Origin: Enterococcus faecium
GTDB lineage: Bacteria; Bacillota; Bacilli; Lactobacillales; Enterococcaceae
Direction of reading: 5' to 3'
Length of the DNA: 64,000 nt
Assembly (NCBI RefSeq): GCF_029023785.1
Contig: NZ_CP118955.1
Location: 2,034,501-2,098,500 of the forward strand
A program made the translations under genes and the position numbers. This document shows positions 19,292 to 27,949 of the stretch, one piece after another (positions within the stretch are counted from its first letter, which is position 1; the number at the start of each line of letters is the position of its first letter). The notes beneath the pieces are model-generated. The model saw only the letters and a list, made by a program, of their open reading frames with translations, did not search any database and was not told the origin of the DNA.

Positions 19292-20355
19292 TTAGTACGC
19301 CGTTTGTATAATTAAGCGAGACAAATAAAAAAGCCATTTATGTTACACTCAAATTGTAATACCCGCTAAAGCATACAAGGAGAGTGAACATAAATGACTT
19401 ATACCCATCTTACACCAAACGAGCTTGTAATGATAGAAGCATATTTTCATCAAGAAACTCCGGTTGCTATCGTTGCGAAGCAGCTTAAACGTGGACGCCA
19501 AACAATTTACAATGTCTATAACTTTCTCAAATGTGGTGGAACAGCACTTGAATACTTTGAACAATACAAAGAAAATAAGCGACGTTGTGGGAGAACCGAA
19601 ATCATTTTTCCTGCTGAGGAAAAAGAATACATTGAAAAAAGATCAACTGAAGGTTGGACCCCAGACGTCATTATTGGCCGTGCAGAGCGAACCTTCTCTT
19701 GTTCAGTAAGTACCCTCTATCGCCGGTTTAAGACGGGAGAATTCAATGTTTTACATTTACCGATGCAAGGAAAACGAAAACCAAATGGTTATAAGGAAAA
19801 ACGTGGAAAACAGGCATTCAAAAGAAATATTTCTGAACGTAAAAAAGATTATGTCGTTTTCGAAGAAGAATTTGGACATTTAGAGGGTGATACGATTGTC
19901 GGCATCCACCATAAAAGTGCCGTCATCACACTCGTTGAGCGACTTTCAAAAGCCATTATCGCCTTGAAACCAGAAGGCCGTAAGGCAGTTGATATTGAAA
20001 ATTCGATTAATGAATGGCTTCAATCCATACCCAAAAATCTTTTCAAATCAATTACCTTTGATTGTGGAAAAGAATTCTCTAATTGGAAAAGTATTAGTAA
20101 TACGAATGATATTGATATTTATTTCGCAGACCCAGGAACGCCTTCCCAACGGGGATTAAATGAACATTCAAACGGACTCCTCCGAAAAGATGGACTACCA
20201 AAAGAAATGGAATTCAACCAAGTCAATCAAGGATTCATCTCATCCGTTGCGTCCAAAAGAAACCATATCCCTAGAAAATCACTAAATTACCAAACACCAT
20301 TAGAAGTTTTTTTGAGTTACGTAAATGGAAAGTTTTGTCTCGCTTAATTTGACAA
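19292..20355 (+). mobile_element. IS30-family insertion sequence, IS6770-like
   Basis: A 1064-bp element lies inside the acm signal-peptide region. Its ends share an inverted repeat (left TTGTATAATTAAGCGAGAC, right the complement TTGTCAAATTAAGCGAGAC); the left end extends about 12 bp further out. Flanking ATA at 19289-19291 and 20356-20358 looks like a 3-bp target duplication, deduced by rebuilding the acm frame. It carries one intact transposase gene. Size, family and host fit IS6770, which I name from memory. Confidence 0.85.
19394..20347 (+). CDS. IS30-family transposase
   Basis: This is the transposase of the element inserted in acm. The 317-residue protein has an N-terminal helix-turn-helix (LTPNELVMIEAYFHQ... 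QLKRGRQTIYNVY) and a DDE catalytic core. The acidic residues are visible as Asp in GHLEGDTIVG, Asp in ITFDCGKEF and Glu in RGLNEHSNGLLRKD, the usual IS30 spacing. The C-terminus LEVFLSY is typical. There are no stops or frameshifts, so the element may still be able to move. It has AAGGAGAG upstream of the ATG. Confidence 0.93.
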   Translation: MTYTHLTPNELVMIEAYFHQETPVAIVAKQLKRGRQTIYNVYNFLKCGGTALEYFEQYKENKRRCGRTEIIFPAEEKEYIEKRSTEGWTPDVIIGRAERTFSCSVSTLYRRFKTGEFNVLHLPMQGKRKPNGYKEKRGKQAFKRNISERKKDYVVFEEEFGHLEGDTIVGIHHKSAVITLVERLSKAIIALKPEGRKAVDIENSINEWLQSIPKNLFKSITFDCGKEFSNWKSISNTNDIDIYFADPGTPSQRGLNEHSNGLLRKDGLPKEMEFNQVNQGFISSVASKRNHIPRKSLNYQTPLEVFLSYVNGKFCLA

Positions 20356-20408
20356 ATAATAGTAATAATAAATAACATTGATAAAATAATATTTCTACAC
20401 TTTTTCAT

Positions 20409-20902
20409 TTTTTCTATCTCCCCTATTTTAACTAAAAATAAAACCTACTATATCATCTCTCAAAAATCCTTTCTTCAATTCCTCCCCCACTCATTTCCAA
20501 TCTTTTAACTAAAAAATTGATAGTTATTTTACAAATATTTATAAAAAATAAATATGCCAAAAAACTGTTTTTACAAGGTTTTTCCTAATGTAAATTATTT
20601 TTTCGCATATATTCATTTTATTTTACTTATTGCTTTCATTTTTTCAATCTATATTTCCAATTTTTAACTTACAAAAATGCAACATTAATAAATAACGATA
20701 GTTTCATAAAATACACTTTTAATTAACATTATTAGTTTATACTAGCTGTTTTTGTGTTAATTAAAGGATAAAATACAATATAAAGAAACATCTGTTTCTT
20801 TATTTAGAATAAAAAAATACAGACTCTGTTCAAATAAATGAACCTAGCCTGCATTATGAGATTGACTATACTTTTTAATTCATTGAGATGAATAACTCGT
20901 TT
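20409..20902. other. AT-rich gap without genes
   Basis: This stretch is very AT-rich. It must hold the original acm promoter at its left end and the 3' region of the immunity gene at its right end. I see no open frame with a ribosome site on either strand and no clear hairpin terminator. Confidence 0.5.
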
Positions 20903-21202
20903 TTATAAATGCCCAAAAGTAATCGGTGCCGAAGCCATTCCTCGACCTAATTCTTTTTCAAATTTTCCTATTGTTGATATCTCCATATAAAACGGTGATA
21001 CTGGTTTAGACAATTCTCCCCTGATTGCTAACGGACGTAAACTACGTTCCAAATTATTTATGACTTTAGGATAATACTGACCTTTTTCTAAGCCTGTCTT
21101 TGCGTCTATCAAAAGTATACGTTCCTTTTCTTTGATCTCTGGATTTAAAACGAGATCATATAATTTTAGTACCATGTTTTCTATTTCTTCACTTTTAGAC
21201 AT
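20903..21202 (-). CDS. Bacteriocin immunity protein, EntA_Immun type
   Basis: This small cytosolic protein probably protects against a class IIa (pediocin-like) bacteriocin. The 99-residue protein is predicted all-helical, with the pattern YPKVINNLERSLRPLAIRGELSKPVSPFY that resembles enterocin A immunity proteins (core NNLERSLRPLA). The ATG at 21202 has GGGAGG 8 bases upstream. No bacteriocin precursor with a double-glycine leader and no transport gene is nearby, so it is an orphan immunity gene. These give cross-protection in related bacteria; the target bacteriocin is unknown. Confidence 0.82.
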   Translation of the reverse strand: MSKSEEIENMVLKLYDLVLNPEIKEKERILLIDAKTGLEKGQYYPKVINNLERSLRPLAIRGELSKPVSPFYMEISTIGKFEKELGRGMASAPITFGHL

Positions 21203-21441
21203 CACGATTTCCTCCCAAAAATATATTTCTTCCCACTACATTCTATAAACAAAGTATACGCTACATCTAGATTTTTTTAAATCATTACTGGATTGTTAAA
21301 ACCTTTCAATACACTGTTATGGCAACGATTTTTATTTTAAAAACATTCTAAATTAAATCAGTAAAAATTTTTATTCTAAGATTTTTATTAGAATTACGCC
21401 TAATTTGTGTCTCTCAGGGCAATTCTAAGAACGTTTCAAGA

Positions 21442-21462
21442 GATAGCGACACTATCGTTATC
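21442..21462. promoter_or_regulatory. Imperfect 21-bp palindrome, possible operator
   Basis: GATAGCGACACTATCGTTATC has symmetric arms GATArCGA and TCGyTATC. It lies 91 bp before the Qnr-like gene and 240 bp before the immunity gene start on the other strand. No protein is assigned. The rest of 21203-21552 is AT-rich without genes. Confidence 0.3.
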
Positions 21463-21552
21463 GAAAAAGGCGAAAACCTATCTCATTTTCTGCTAATGTA
21501 AGTTGGTTTAGCTTTTGTTAATATGACTTTATGAAAATGGAGGTAATTAAAT

Positions 21553-22185
21553 ATGATTTTTCCTAAAGTTAATGAAGCAAGCTTGAATAAAGGATCCTTT
21601 TTTCATATCTATGAAAACGAAGATTTTGAACTGTATAATATCCTTTCACAAAAAGAGGTCATCGAAAACCAAATAATCTGCCATCCAATTATTTACAAAT
21701 CTATTTTCAAGTATGCATTTTTTGCTTCCAATGATTTTCAAAGAATGGAGATTACCGACTGTATATTCGAAAACTGTGATTTTTCAGGCTGTATATTGAC
21801 AAAAAGCATGTTGCATCGCGTGAAATTTGTCAATTGTAAATTAACAGGTACTAAATTGATGGAAAGTTATATTGGGAACACGTTATTCGAGAATTGTAAA
21901 ATGGACTATGTAAATTTATCTGGTTCAAACATAAAAGAAAGTACCTTTGAGCACTCTGTCTTATCAAGCGCAGATTTTGTAGACTGTTCCCTCACTAAAA
22001 TAATGTTTTCTACTAATGATTTAGAAAATGCTAGCTTTTTTGATACTGATTTAAAAAATATCGATTTAAGTAGCAACTCCTTTGAAATGATTGAAGTACG
22101 CTCGGAACATCTAAAAAATTGTACGCTTAATCAGTTGCAAGCACTTGGTTTTGCTAGAAAATTTTTACAAATAAAAGTAGTATAA
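21553..22185 (+). CDS. Qnr-like pentapeptide-repeat protein (EfmQnr type)
   Basis: This cytoplasmic beta-helix protein of the Qnr family mimics DNA and can shield gyrase and topoisomerase IV from quinolones. It has 210 residues, like other Qnr proteins. From about residue 60 onward pentapeptide A(D/N)LxX-type repeats run through the protein (CIFENCDFSGCILTKSM, CKMDYVNLSGSNIKES, LENASFFDTDLKNIDL). A non-repeat tail ends it (NQLQALGFARKFLQIKVV). ATGGAGG lies 9 bases before the ATG. It matches what I remember of the intrinsic E. faecium Qnr homologue. It is probably monocistronic. Confidence 0.82.
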   Translation: MIFPKVNEASLNKGSFFHIYENEDFELYNILSQKEVIENQIICHPIIYKSIFKYAFFASNDFQRMEITDCIFENCDFSGCILTKSMLHRVKFVNCKLTGTKLMESYIGNTLFENCKMDYVNLSGSNIKESTFEHSVLSSADFVDCSLTKIMFSTNDLENASFFDTDLKNIDLSSNSFEMIEVRSEHLKNCTLNQLQALGFARKFLQIKVV

Positions 22186-22307
22186 TCAAAATGAATATAT
22201 AAGATAAATTTTTAGCAATACAAATATCCATAAAAAAACATTGCCTATTTTAACTCTTCATGTATACTGACTCTATCTTCAAAAACTGAATAGTAGGAGT
22301 TATTATC

Positions 22308-22946
22308 ATGAATAACATTTTAGGAAAAAAAATAGAACTTAAAAAAGGGATATTGGGCACTATTGTCGTTGTACTCGGTTTGTTAGGGTTGCTATTTGCG
22401 CCATCCATTATTAGCATTTTTTCTTTAACTATCACTGGATTTATAGCATTTACACTTGTTTTTGGTAAAAAAGATACGAAAAAAATGTTCTCGAAACCTG
22501 TCGCTCCTGTCAAAAATATAGCCAAATATTTTTTTATCAATGTAGTAATCAGTGCCGCAGTCTCGGTATTTTTGCAACAAATTTTGAAATGGGGTTTAAC
22601 AGGCAATCCAATAAATGAGGCTTTCAGCCCGTTATTATTTATTATTTTGCCTATCATGATACTTGGAGAAGAATTGTTCTCAGTGTATTTTCTCGCTATT
22701 TTTTCTAGTAAGTTCAGCATTCCTGTCGCTAGTTTCTTGTCAGCAATCATCTTTGGATTTATCCATTACAGTACTTATGATAATGGAAATATTTTACACA
22801 CTGTAGCACACATCCTTTTGATACAAGGGGTGGCAAGATTGTTATTCAACCAAGCTGCCATTAAAAGCAACTCGATCATTACAAGTTGGGCAGTTCATGT
22901 GATATTTGATTTCACAGCTATATTGCTAGTCGTTTTATTCTCCTAA
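22308..22946 (+). CDS. CPBP-family intramembrane metalloprotease
   Basis: This membrane protein of the CAAX protease and bacteriocin-processing (Abi) family has 212 residues and about six helices. The catalytic motifs are visible: EE in ILGEELFSVYF (about residue 125), FxxxH in IIFGFIHYSTY (about 147) and a late His in WAVHVIFDF (about 203). Such proteins in lactic acid bacteria can confer self-immunity to bacteriocins. Here a bacteriocin immunity gene lies 1.1 kb away, but no precursor gene is seen. TAGGAG precedes the start. The substrate is unknown. Confidence 0.8.
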   Translation: MNNILGKKIELKKGILGTIVVVLGLLGLLFAPSIISIFSLTITGFIAFTLVFGKKDTKKMFSKPVAPVKNIAKYFFINVVISAAVSVFLQQILKWGLTGNPINEAFSPLLFIILPIMILGEELFSVYFLAIFSSKFSIPVASFLSAIIFGFIHYSTYDNGNILHTVAHILLIQGVARLLFNQAAIKSNSIITSWAVHVIFDFTAILLVVLFS

Positions 22947-23006
22947 ATTTTTATAGAAATAATACATGCTCTATTGCTAAGAAAGCATACTTTATTTCCT
23001 TTAAAC

Positions 23007-23056
23007 AAAAAGACAGATGTATCAATGGATTAAAAATCCTTGATATATCTGTCTTC
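23007..23056. terminator. Bidirectional terminator by tRNA-Thr
   Basis: AAAAGACAGATGTATCAA pairs with TTGATATATCTGTCTT. On the minus strand it is followed by TTTTTGTTT just after the tRNA gene. It can also end the CPBP gene on the plus strand. Confidence 0.8.
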
Positions 23057-23064
23057 TCTTTTAA

Positions 23065-23137
23065 TGCCAGCTATAGGGATCGAACCTACGACCTACGCGT
23101 TACGAGTGCGTTGCTCTACCAACTGAGCTAAGCTGGC
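23065..23137 (-). tRNA. tRNA-Thr (CGU)
   Basis: A full 73-nt cloverleaf is read on the minus strand. The acceptor stem is GCCAGCU / AGCUGGC with discriminator A, the D-arm is GCUCAGUUGGUAGAGC, and the anticodon loop is CUCGUAA with anticodon CGU. The T-arm contains GGUUCGAUCC. The CCA end is not encoded. The closing base pair of the anticodon stem next to the loop appears as A-C. The anticodon reads ACG threonine codons. A terminator follows at once. Confidence 0.93.
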
Positions 23138-23257
23138 CTTATCCAAAAGAAATTATATACTCTATTTGGCTGATTGTAAAGAGTCCGATGGAAAATTAGT
23201 TTAATTTCATGATATTTTTCATAAAACGTGGTATAATTGATGTGAAAGGCAGGTTTT

Positions 23258-23500
23258 ATGAAAATGGCAACTTTTGGAAAATTTGATACAACTATCGTAC
23301 CATCGGAAATTGGTGAAAAATTCAAGATCAATACTCACGTAATGTTCACAATTCACGGCAAGTCGCAAACTGGAACGATTTCAAAGCAATTGAAAAATTC
23401 CGCTGTTGTTGAGATTGATGAAACTGCAGAAAATGCGAACTTGATGACGCAAAGTAAGGGTGTAGTAATCGTTAACTACAAAGAACTAAAAAAGATTTGA
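23258..23500 (+). CDS. DUF2187-like small protein
   Basis: This 80-residue soluble protein resembles DUF2187 (YkvS-type) proteins of Firmicutes. The fold is probably a small beta-barrel, with the pattern VMFTIHGKSQTGTISKQL and IVNYKELKKI at the end. The function is unknown. Start choice: ATG at 23258 has AGGCAGG 5 bases before it; the in-frame ATG at 23264 is possible. TATAAT at 23232-23237, preceded by TGG, gives a short leader. It diverges from the tRNA gene and has its own terminator. Confidence 0.75.
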   Translation: MKMATFGKFDTTIVPSEIGEKFKINTHVMFTIHGKSQTGTISKQLKNSAVVEIDETAENANLMTQSKGVVIVNYKELKKI

Positions 23501-23505
23501 ATTTG

Positions 23506-23537
23506 ACCATCTCTGCATTTTTGGGATGGTTTTTTTA
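23506..23537 (+). terminator. Rho-independent terminator
   Basis: ACCATC and its complement GATGGT flank a 14-nt loop and are followed by seven T. It starts 6 bp after the DUF2187-like gene. Confidence 0.75.
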
Positions 23538-23552
23538 TATGCAAACGAAAGC

Positions 23553-23576
23553 TGTGAAAAAGCTGTTCTGCATCAA
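23553..23576 (+). repeat. Truncated hairpin-repeat remnant (subtype 3)
   Basis: These 24 bases (TGTGAAAAAGCTGTTCTGCA and four more) match positions 51994-52017 at the start of the subtype 3 unit exactly. The rest of the unit is missing. A GTGACA-core hairpin follows 15 bp later. Confidence 0.7.
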
Positions 23577-23591
23577 ACGTTAAAAATGACC

Positions 23592-23630
23592 AAAAAAGGA
23601 TGTGACAAAAGTTGTGTCACACCCTTTTTC
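23592..23630 (-). terminator. GTGACA-core terminator, copy 3
   Basis: AAAAAGGATGTGACA pairs with TGTCACACCCTTTTT around a short loop. It lies 9 bp after the upp stop and ends upp on the minus strand with a T-run. Confidence 0.8.
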
Positions 23631-23638
23631 GTATTTAC

Positions 23639-24268
23639 TTATTTTGTACCAAACAAACGGTCACCCGCATCCCCTAGTCCAGGAACGATATAACCATGTT
23701 CATTCAATTTTTCATCTAGAGAAGCTGTATAGATGTCAATATCAGGATGCGCTTCTTGCAAAGCTTTTACTCCCTCAGGTGCTGCTACCAAACAAACAAA
23801 TTTAATGTTCGACGCGCCACGTTCTTTCAATGCATCGATTGCCATGATTGCTGATCCGCCTGTTGCCAACATTGGATCTACTACAAACAACTGACGTGCA
23901 TCAATGTCTTCTGGAAGTTTGACGAAATATTCATGTGGTTCCAATGTTTCTTCATCTCGATAAAGACCGATATGTCCCACTTTAGCAGCTGGAATCAATT
24001 CCAAGATACCGTCAACCATTCCAATACCTGCGCGCAAGATTGGAATAATCGCTACTTTTTTACCAGACAACGTTTTTTGTGTTGTTTCAGTGATCGGTGT
24101 TTCGATCACGATGTCTTCCAATGGCATATCCCGTGATACTTCATATGCCATCAACATAGCGATTTCATCGACTACTTCACGAAAAACCTTTGTTCCGCAG
24201 TTTTTGTCCCGAATAATAGTTAGTTTGTGTTGAATCAATGGATGATCGATCACTTGAAATTTGCCCAT
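23639..24268 (-). CDS. upp: Uracil phosphoribosyltransferase
   Basis: This cytoplasmic pyrimidine salvage enzyme converts uracil and PRPP to UMP. It has the standard 209 residues. The N-terminal pattern [21 protein letters not shown], the PRPP-binding motif [11 protein letters not shown] (about residue 130) and the uracil-binding [12 protein letters not shown] near the C-terminus are diagnostic. It is monocistronic with a terminator directly after it. In many relatives upp sits next to glyA, as it roughly does here with one hydrolase gene between. Confidence 0.97.
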   Translation of the reverse strand: MGKFQVIDHPLIQHKLTIIRDKNCGTKVFREVVDEIAMLMAYEVSRDMPLEDIVIETPITETTQKTLSGKKVAIIPILRAGIGMVDGILELIPAAKVGHIGLYRDEETLEPHEYFVKLPEDIDARQLFVVDPMLATGGSAIMAIDALKERGASNIKFVCLVAAPEGVKALQEAHPDIDIYTASLDEKLNEHGYIVPGLGDAGDRLFGTK

Positions 24269-24401
24269 TTTTTAAGCTCTCCTTTGTTCTGTCGTTTCTT
24301 TTTAATTGTAAAACAAAATCAAGTGATTGACTAGTCAAACTCGCCATTTTTCCTAAGAAAATCCGTTTTTGAAAAGAAGTTTTCCTGCGGACAAGCAAAG
24401 C

Positions 24402-25349
24402 TTATTCTTTTTTCTTGATCCAAGAAGTAGATAATGCCATTGCTGCACGCGTTGCCTTTGTCTGATCCATAGCATTTACCATGACAAAATCATGGATGAT
24501 TCCTTGGAAGCGTACTTGTGTAACAGGAACCCCTGCATCACGAAGTTTGCGCGCATAAGCCTCACCTTCATCTCTTAATACATCCGCTTCTCCCGTTAAA
24601 ATCATTGCTGAAGGAAGATCATTTAGTTCATTTATATTTGCTCTCAAAGGCGAAGCTGTGATTTCAGCACGCTCTTCTTCATTCGTCGTATATTGGTCCC
24701 AAAACCACATCATTCCTTCTCTTGTCAAAAAATAGTTTTCTCCGAATTCATGATAGGAATCTGTATCAAAATCAGCGTTTGTGACTGGATAATACAGCAA
24801 TTGCTTGGATATTGGGAGGCCCTTTCGTTCTTTTGTTAAGATCGTCATGACTGTAGCCATGTTACCACCTACTGAATCTCCTGCAACGATTAGATTCTCG
24901 AGATCCAGATTTTTTGACTTGGCTAATTTATTCAGCTGTTGCAACACAGCATAATTTTGTTCAATTGCTGTTGGATATTTTGCTTCTGGTGATCGACTAT
25001 ATTCTGGAAAGACAACGACGGAATTCGTACGAACCGCAAGTTCTCTGATCAATTTATCATGGGTTTGAGCACTGCCAAAAACCCAGCCTGCTCCATGAAT
25101 ATAAAAAATAACTGGTAATTTATCCATATTCCCTTCTGGTCGTACGAGACGAATATTGAGTTTTCCCCATTCGCCAGTATCCACCATCAAGTCTTCAATA
25201 TCGACGGAATATTTGTTCACAGGTGATTCTTGTACTTCTTCTAGTAAAGCTCTTCCTTCTTCCGGTGCTAGTTCATAGATACGCGGATGAGGCGCATTTG
25301 CATCACTGAATGCTACTGCTTCCTTTTCTAACGAGATACGATCAGTCAT
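24402..25349 (-). CDS. Alpha/beta hydrolase, HSL/acetyl-esterase family
   Basis: This probably cytoplasmic carboxylesterase belongs to the hormone-sensitive-lipase family. The oxyanion motif appears as HGAGW, a variant of the usual HGGG(W). The nucleophile Ser is in VAGDSVGGNMA, Asp in TGEADVLRDEGE and His in GIIHDFVMVN. I place the start at the ATG at 25349, with GGGAGG 8 bases upstream; a longer reading to 25397 lacks such a site. This gives 315 residues, the usual size. It sits between upp and glyA on the same strand. The natural ester substrate is unknown. Confidence 0.85.
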   Translation of the reverse strand: MTDRISLEKEAVAFSDANAPHPRIYELAPEEGRALLEEVQESPVNKYSVDIEDLMVDTGEWGKLNIRLVRPEGNMDKLPVIFYIHGAGWVFGSAQTHDKLIRELAVRTNSVVVFPEYSRSPEAKYPTAIEQNYAVLQQLNKLAKSKNLDLENLIVAGDSVGGNMATVMTILTKERKGLPISKQLLYYPVTNADFDTDSYHEFGENYFLTREGMMWFWDQYTTNEEERAEITASPLRANINELNDLPSAMILTGEADVLRDEGEAYARKLRDAGVPVTQVRFQGIIHDFVMVNAMDQTKATRAAMALSTSWIKKKE

Positions 25350-25447
25350 GACTTTTCCTCCCTGAGATTTAGTGTGAAGACTAAAATTACACCTCATATA
25401 CTAGAGAGCATCACCGATATTGTCAAAGAATCCGTTTTCCCAAAAAA

Positions 25448-25483
25448 TAAACAGAAAAGCCCAACATTGAACTTTTCTGTTTA
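25448..25483 (-). terminator. Rho-independent terminator
   Basis: TAAACAGAAAAG pairs with CTTTTCTGTTTA across a 12-nt loop. On the minus strand TTTTTTGGG follows. It ends glyA. Confidence 0.75.
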
Positions 25484-25501
25484 CTAATGGAATTTAAATT
25501 T

Positions 25502-26752
25502 TTATTTTTTATGCAACGGAAATTTTTCAGTTAATTCGCGTACACCTGTTTTGACTTCGTCTAGTTGAGCGTTATCATCTTTTGCTTGTAATGCTTTGAC
25601 AACTAGTTCAGCCACTTTTACAGCATCTTCTTCTTTGAACCCGCGAGTAGTGATTGCTGGCGTGCCGATTCGAATACCGCTTGTTTTGAATGGACTTAGT
25701 GTTTCAAAAGGAATCGAGTTTTTATTTACAGTGATATTCACACTGTCCAAAATGCTCTCTGCTTCTTTTCCATTTATACCTAACTCGCGAACATCGATCA
25801 ACATCAGATGATTATCTGTCGCCCCTGAAATGACTCTGGTTCCAATTGCTTGATTGAAAACTTTGACCATTGCTTTTGCATTGGCGATGATTTGTTCACT
25901 ATATTCTTTAAATGCAGGATCTAATGCTTCTTTGAATGCTACTGCTTTACCCGCAATCACATGCTCTAGAGGGCCGCCTTGAATACCAGGAAATACCGCA
26001 CTATTTATTTTTTTTGCTAATGCTTCATCGTTTGTCAAAATCATGCCGCCTCGAGGGCCACGCAATGTTTTATGAGTGGTAGTCGTTGTGATATCTGCAT
26101 AAGGAACTGGATTAGGATGAAGTCCTGCTGCTACTAATCCTGCGATATGTGCCATATCTACCATCAGTTTTGCGCCTACTTCATCTGCGATTTCTCTGAA
26201 TTTCGCAAAGTCGATCGTTCGTCCGTAAGCACTGGCACCTGCTACGATCAATTTTGGTTGATGTTTTCTAGCTAAAATACGTACCACATTATAATCAATA
26301 ACTTCTGTTGTCGGATCAACACCGTAAGCAACAAAGTGATAGGTTTTGCCACTGAAGTTGACTGGTGATCCATGTGTTAGATGTCCGCCTGCGGAAAGAT
26401 CCATTCCTAAGATCGTGTCCCCTGGTTCTACCAAAGCGAGATAAGCAGCCGTGTTGGCTTGAGAGCCGGAGTGAGGCTGGACGTTCGCAAATTTCGCTCC
26501 GAATAATTCTTTTGCACGGTCAATCGCTAAATTTTCAACGATATCGACAAATTCACACCCACCATAATAGCGATGCCCTGGATAACCTTCTGCGTATTTA
26601 TTTGTCAAGATACTTCCTTGTGCAGCCATCACTGCTTCGGAGACAAAGTTTTCAGAGGCAATCAGCTCCAAATTATGTTCTTGTCTTTCTTCTTCTTTGG
26701 CGATCGCAGCCCAAAGATCAGGGTCAAACGTTTTGTAATCTACCACAAACAA
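25502..26752 (-). CDS. glyA: Serine hydroxymethyltransferase
   Basis: This PLP enzyme interconverts serine and glycine and feeds one-carbon units into folate. The 416-residue length is standard. Signatures are the N-terminal [14 protein letters not shown], the substrate loop [15 protein letters not shown], and the PLP-lysine motif [14 protein letters not shown] (about residue 228). The start has AGGAG 7 bases upstream. It is monocistronic with a terminator. The folding domain and C-terminus are complete, so the enzyme should be functional. Confidence 0.97.
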   Translation of the reverse strand: MFVVDYKTFDPDLWAAIAKEEERQEHNLELIASENFVSEAVMAAQGSILTNKYAEGYPGHRYYGGCEFVDIVENLAIDRAKELFGAKFANVQPHSGSQANTAAYLALVEPGDTILGMDLSAGGHLTHGSPVNFSGKTYHFVAYGVDPTTEVIDYNVVRILARKHQPKLIVAGASAYGRTIDFAKFREIADEVGAKLMVDMAHIAGLVAAGLHPNPVPYADITTTTTHKTLRGPRGGMILTNDEALAKKINSAVFPGIQGGPLEHVIAGKAVAFKEALDPAFKEYSEQIIANAKAMVKVFNQAIGTRVISGATDNHLMLIDVRELGINGKEAESILDSVNITVNKNSIPFETLSPFKTSGIRIGTPAITTRGFKEEDAVKVAELVVKALQAKDDNAQLDEVKTGVRELTEKFPLHKK

Positions 26753-26920
26753 CAGCTCCTTTTTATTTTCCTACAATTTTATTTTTCCCATCAAAAACAA
26801 ATTGCCAAATATTCGTATCTCTTCTATTACGATTAGTTACGCTTAGTTTTTCGTTCACTGATAGAAGATTTACTTGATAGCATTGTATCATACTAAAAGA
26901 ATGCGACAATAACCAATTGA

Positions 26921-27946
26921 TCATTTTTCAAAATAATTTTGTCCTGCTGCTTTTTTCAAGCGATTCATGTAAGCATTCCCCAATCCAGTTTCTGGATACA
27001 CTTGTACAAAAATCAAATCTAATCCAAGTGTTGGTTCATCTAATCCTCTTAGACCTGCAAACAATCCTTTAGCCGCCGCTTCTACTGAGTTGTCGTTATA
27101 CATATAAACAGCTGCAGTATCTGTCCGCACTTGATCCGCAATTTCGGGGCTTGCTATGACACCTGCACGGATCTTCTTATTTTTTGCCCATTGAACTGCA
27201 GTTGACCAATCGCCATCTCTGACCATCAGAACACGTGTATCGGGTGAGTAGTGTTTGTATTTCATCCCAGGGGCTTTTGGTGTTTCATTTTCTTTTACAA
27301 GATGCTGATCAATAGCAACAGGAGATTCGATGACTGCTTCGATTTGTTCTTTCGTTACTGCACCTGGTCGTAAAATCATAGGCATGGCTGTTGGATCACT
27401 TAAATCAAGAACAGTGGATTCTACACCAATTCGCGTAGCTCCATCATCAATAATCCCGGTAATTTTTCCTTGTAGATCATGATATACATGATCTGCAGTC
27501 GTTGGACTTGGTTTTCCCGACGTATTTGCACTTGGACCGACAAGCGGAACACCGGAAAGTTCGATTACTTCTAGTGTTTTTTTGTTATCCGGTATACGAA
27601 ATGCAGCTGTGGATAATCCTCCCGTCACAACTGAGGGCAAAGTGTCTTTTTTGATCTTAAATATCAAAGTTAATGGTCCAGGCCAGAAGTTCTTCACAAT
27701 CTTCTCTGCTGCCGGATGAAAGTTGTCCACATACTCTTTTACTTGTTCAAAAGAGGCGACATGGACGATTAATGGATTATCTTGCGGTCTCCCTTTTACA
27801 GAAAACACTTTCTTGACAGCGTTTGGTAAAAGAGCGTTGGCGCCCAATCCGTATACTGTTTCGGTAGGAAAAGCAACAAGTTCTCCTTCTTTCAGTGCTT
27901 CGGCTGCCTCTTGCAATTCTGTTTCATCATATCGTTTCGTTTCCAC
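26921..27946 (-). CDS. ywlC: Threonylcarbamoyl-AMP synthase (Sua5/YwlC)
   Basis: This enzyme makes threonylcarbamoyl-AMP from Thr, bicarbonate and ATP for the t6A37 modification of ANN-decoding tRNAs. The 341-residue length and two-domain layout are those of Sua5/YwlC rather than short TsaC. The YrdC domain comes first (VAFPTETVYGLGANAL, KGRPQDNPLIVHV, SGKPSPTTADHV). A linker APGMKYKHYSPDTRV and the C-terminal Sua5 domain follow. Upstream lies a dense cluster of DnaA boxes. The order prfA-prmC-ywlC-(glyA-upp) is conserved in Firmicutes. Confidence 0.95.
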   Translation of the reverse strand: METKRYDETELQEAAEALKEGELVAFPTETVYGLGANALLPNAVKKVFSVKGRPQDNPLIVHVASFEQVKEYVDNFHPAAEKIVKNFWPGPLTLIFKIKKDTLPSVVTGGLSTAAFRIPDNKKTLEVIELSGVPLVGPSANTSGKPSPTTADHVYHDLQGKITGIIDDGATRIGVESTVLDLSDPTAMPMILRPGAVTKEQIEAVIESPVAIDQHLVKENETPKAPGMKYKHYSPDTRVLMVRDGDWSTAVQWAKNKKIRAGVIASPEIADQVRTDTAAVYMYNDNSVEAAAKGLFAGLRGLDEPTLGLDLIFVQVYPETGLGNAYMNRLKKAAGQNYFEK

Positions 27947-27949
27947 AGT

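Larger units (their letters stand above)
17176..20408 (-). pseudogene. acm: Collagen adhesin Acm, disrupted by an insertion sequence
   Basis: The intact gene would encode a cell-wall-anchored adhesin that binds collagen. The 5' piece (20408-20356) has GGGGAG before an ATG and encodes MKKCRNIILSMLFIITI. The 3' piece (19291-17176) continues TSLIPVHVYA, then the collagen-binding A region, CnaB-type repeats (from about 18340 down) and the sortase signal LPKTS, a membrane helix and KYKKV. Removing the insertion and one copy of the 3-bp target repeat restores one frame: a 28-residue signal peptide and 721 residues in all, which agrees with my memory of Acm. Apart from the insertion I see no other break. 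The 19221 TTG is not a real start. Confidence 0.92.

Noticed and set aside
22250-22750. Long open frame (166 codons) on the minus strand
   Set aside because: It is antisense to the CPBP gene, which has catalytic motifs and a ribosome site; the frame reads as a low-complexity shadow.
26753-26920. PurR boxes before glyA
   Set aside because: Only weak matches to the CCGAACWWT motif (such as ATACGAATATT) were seen; too degenerate to report.
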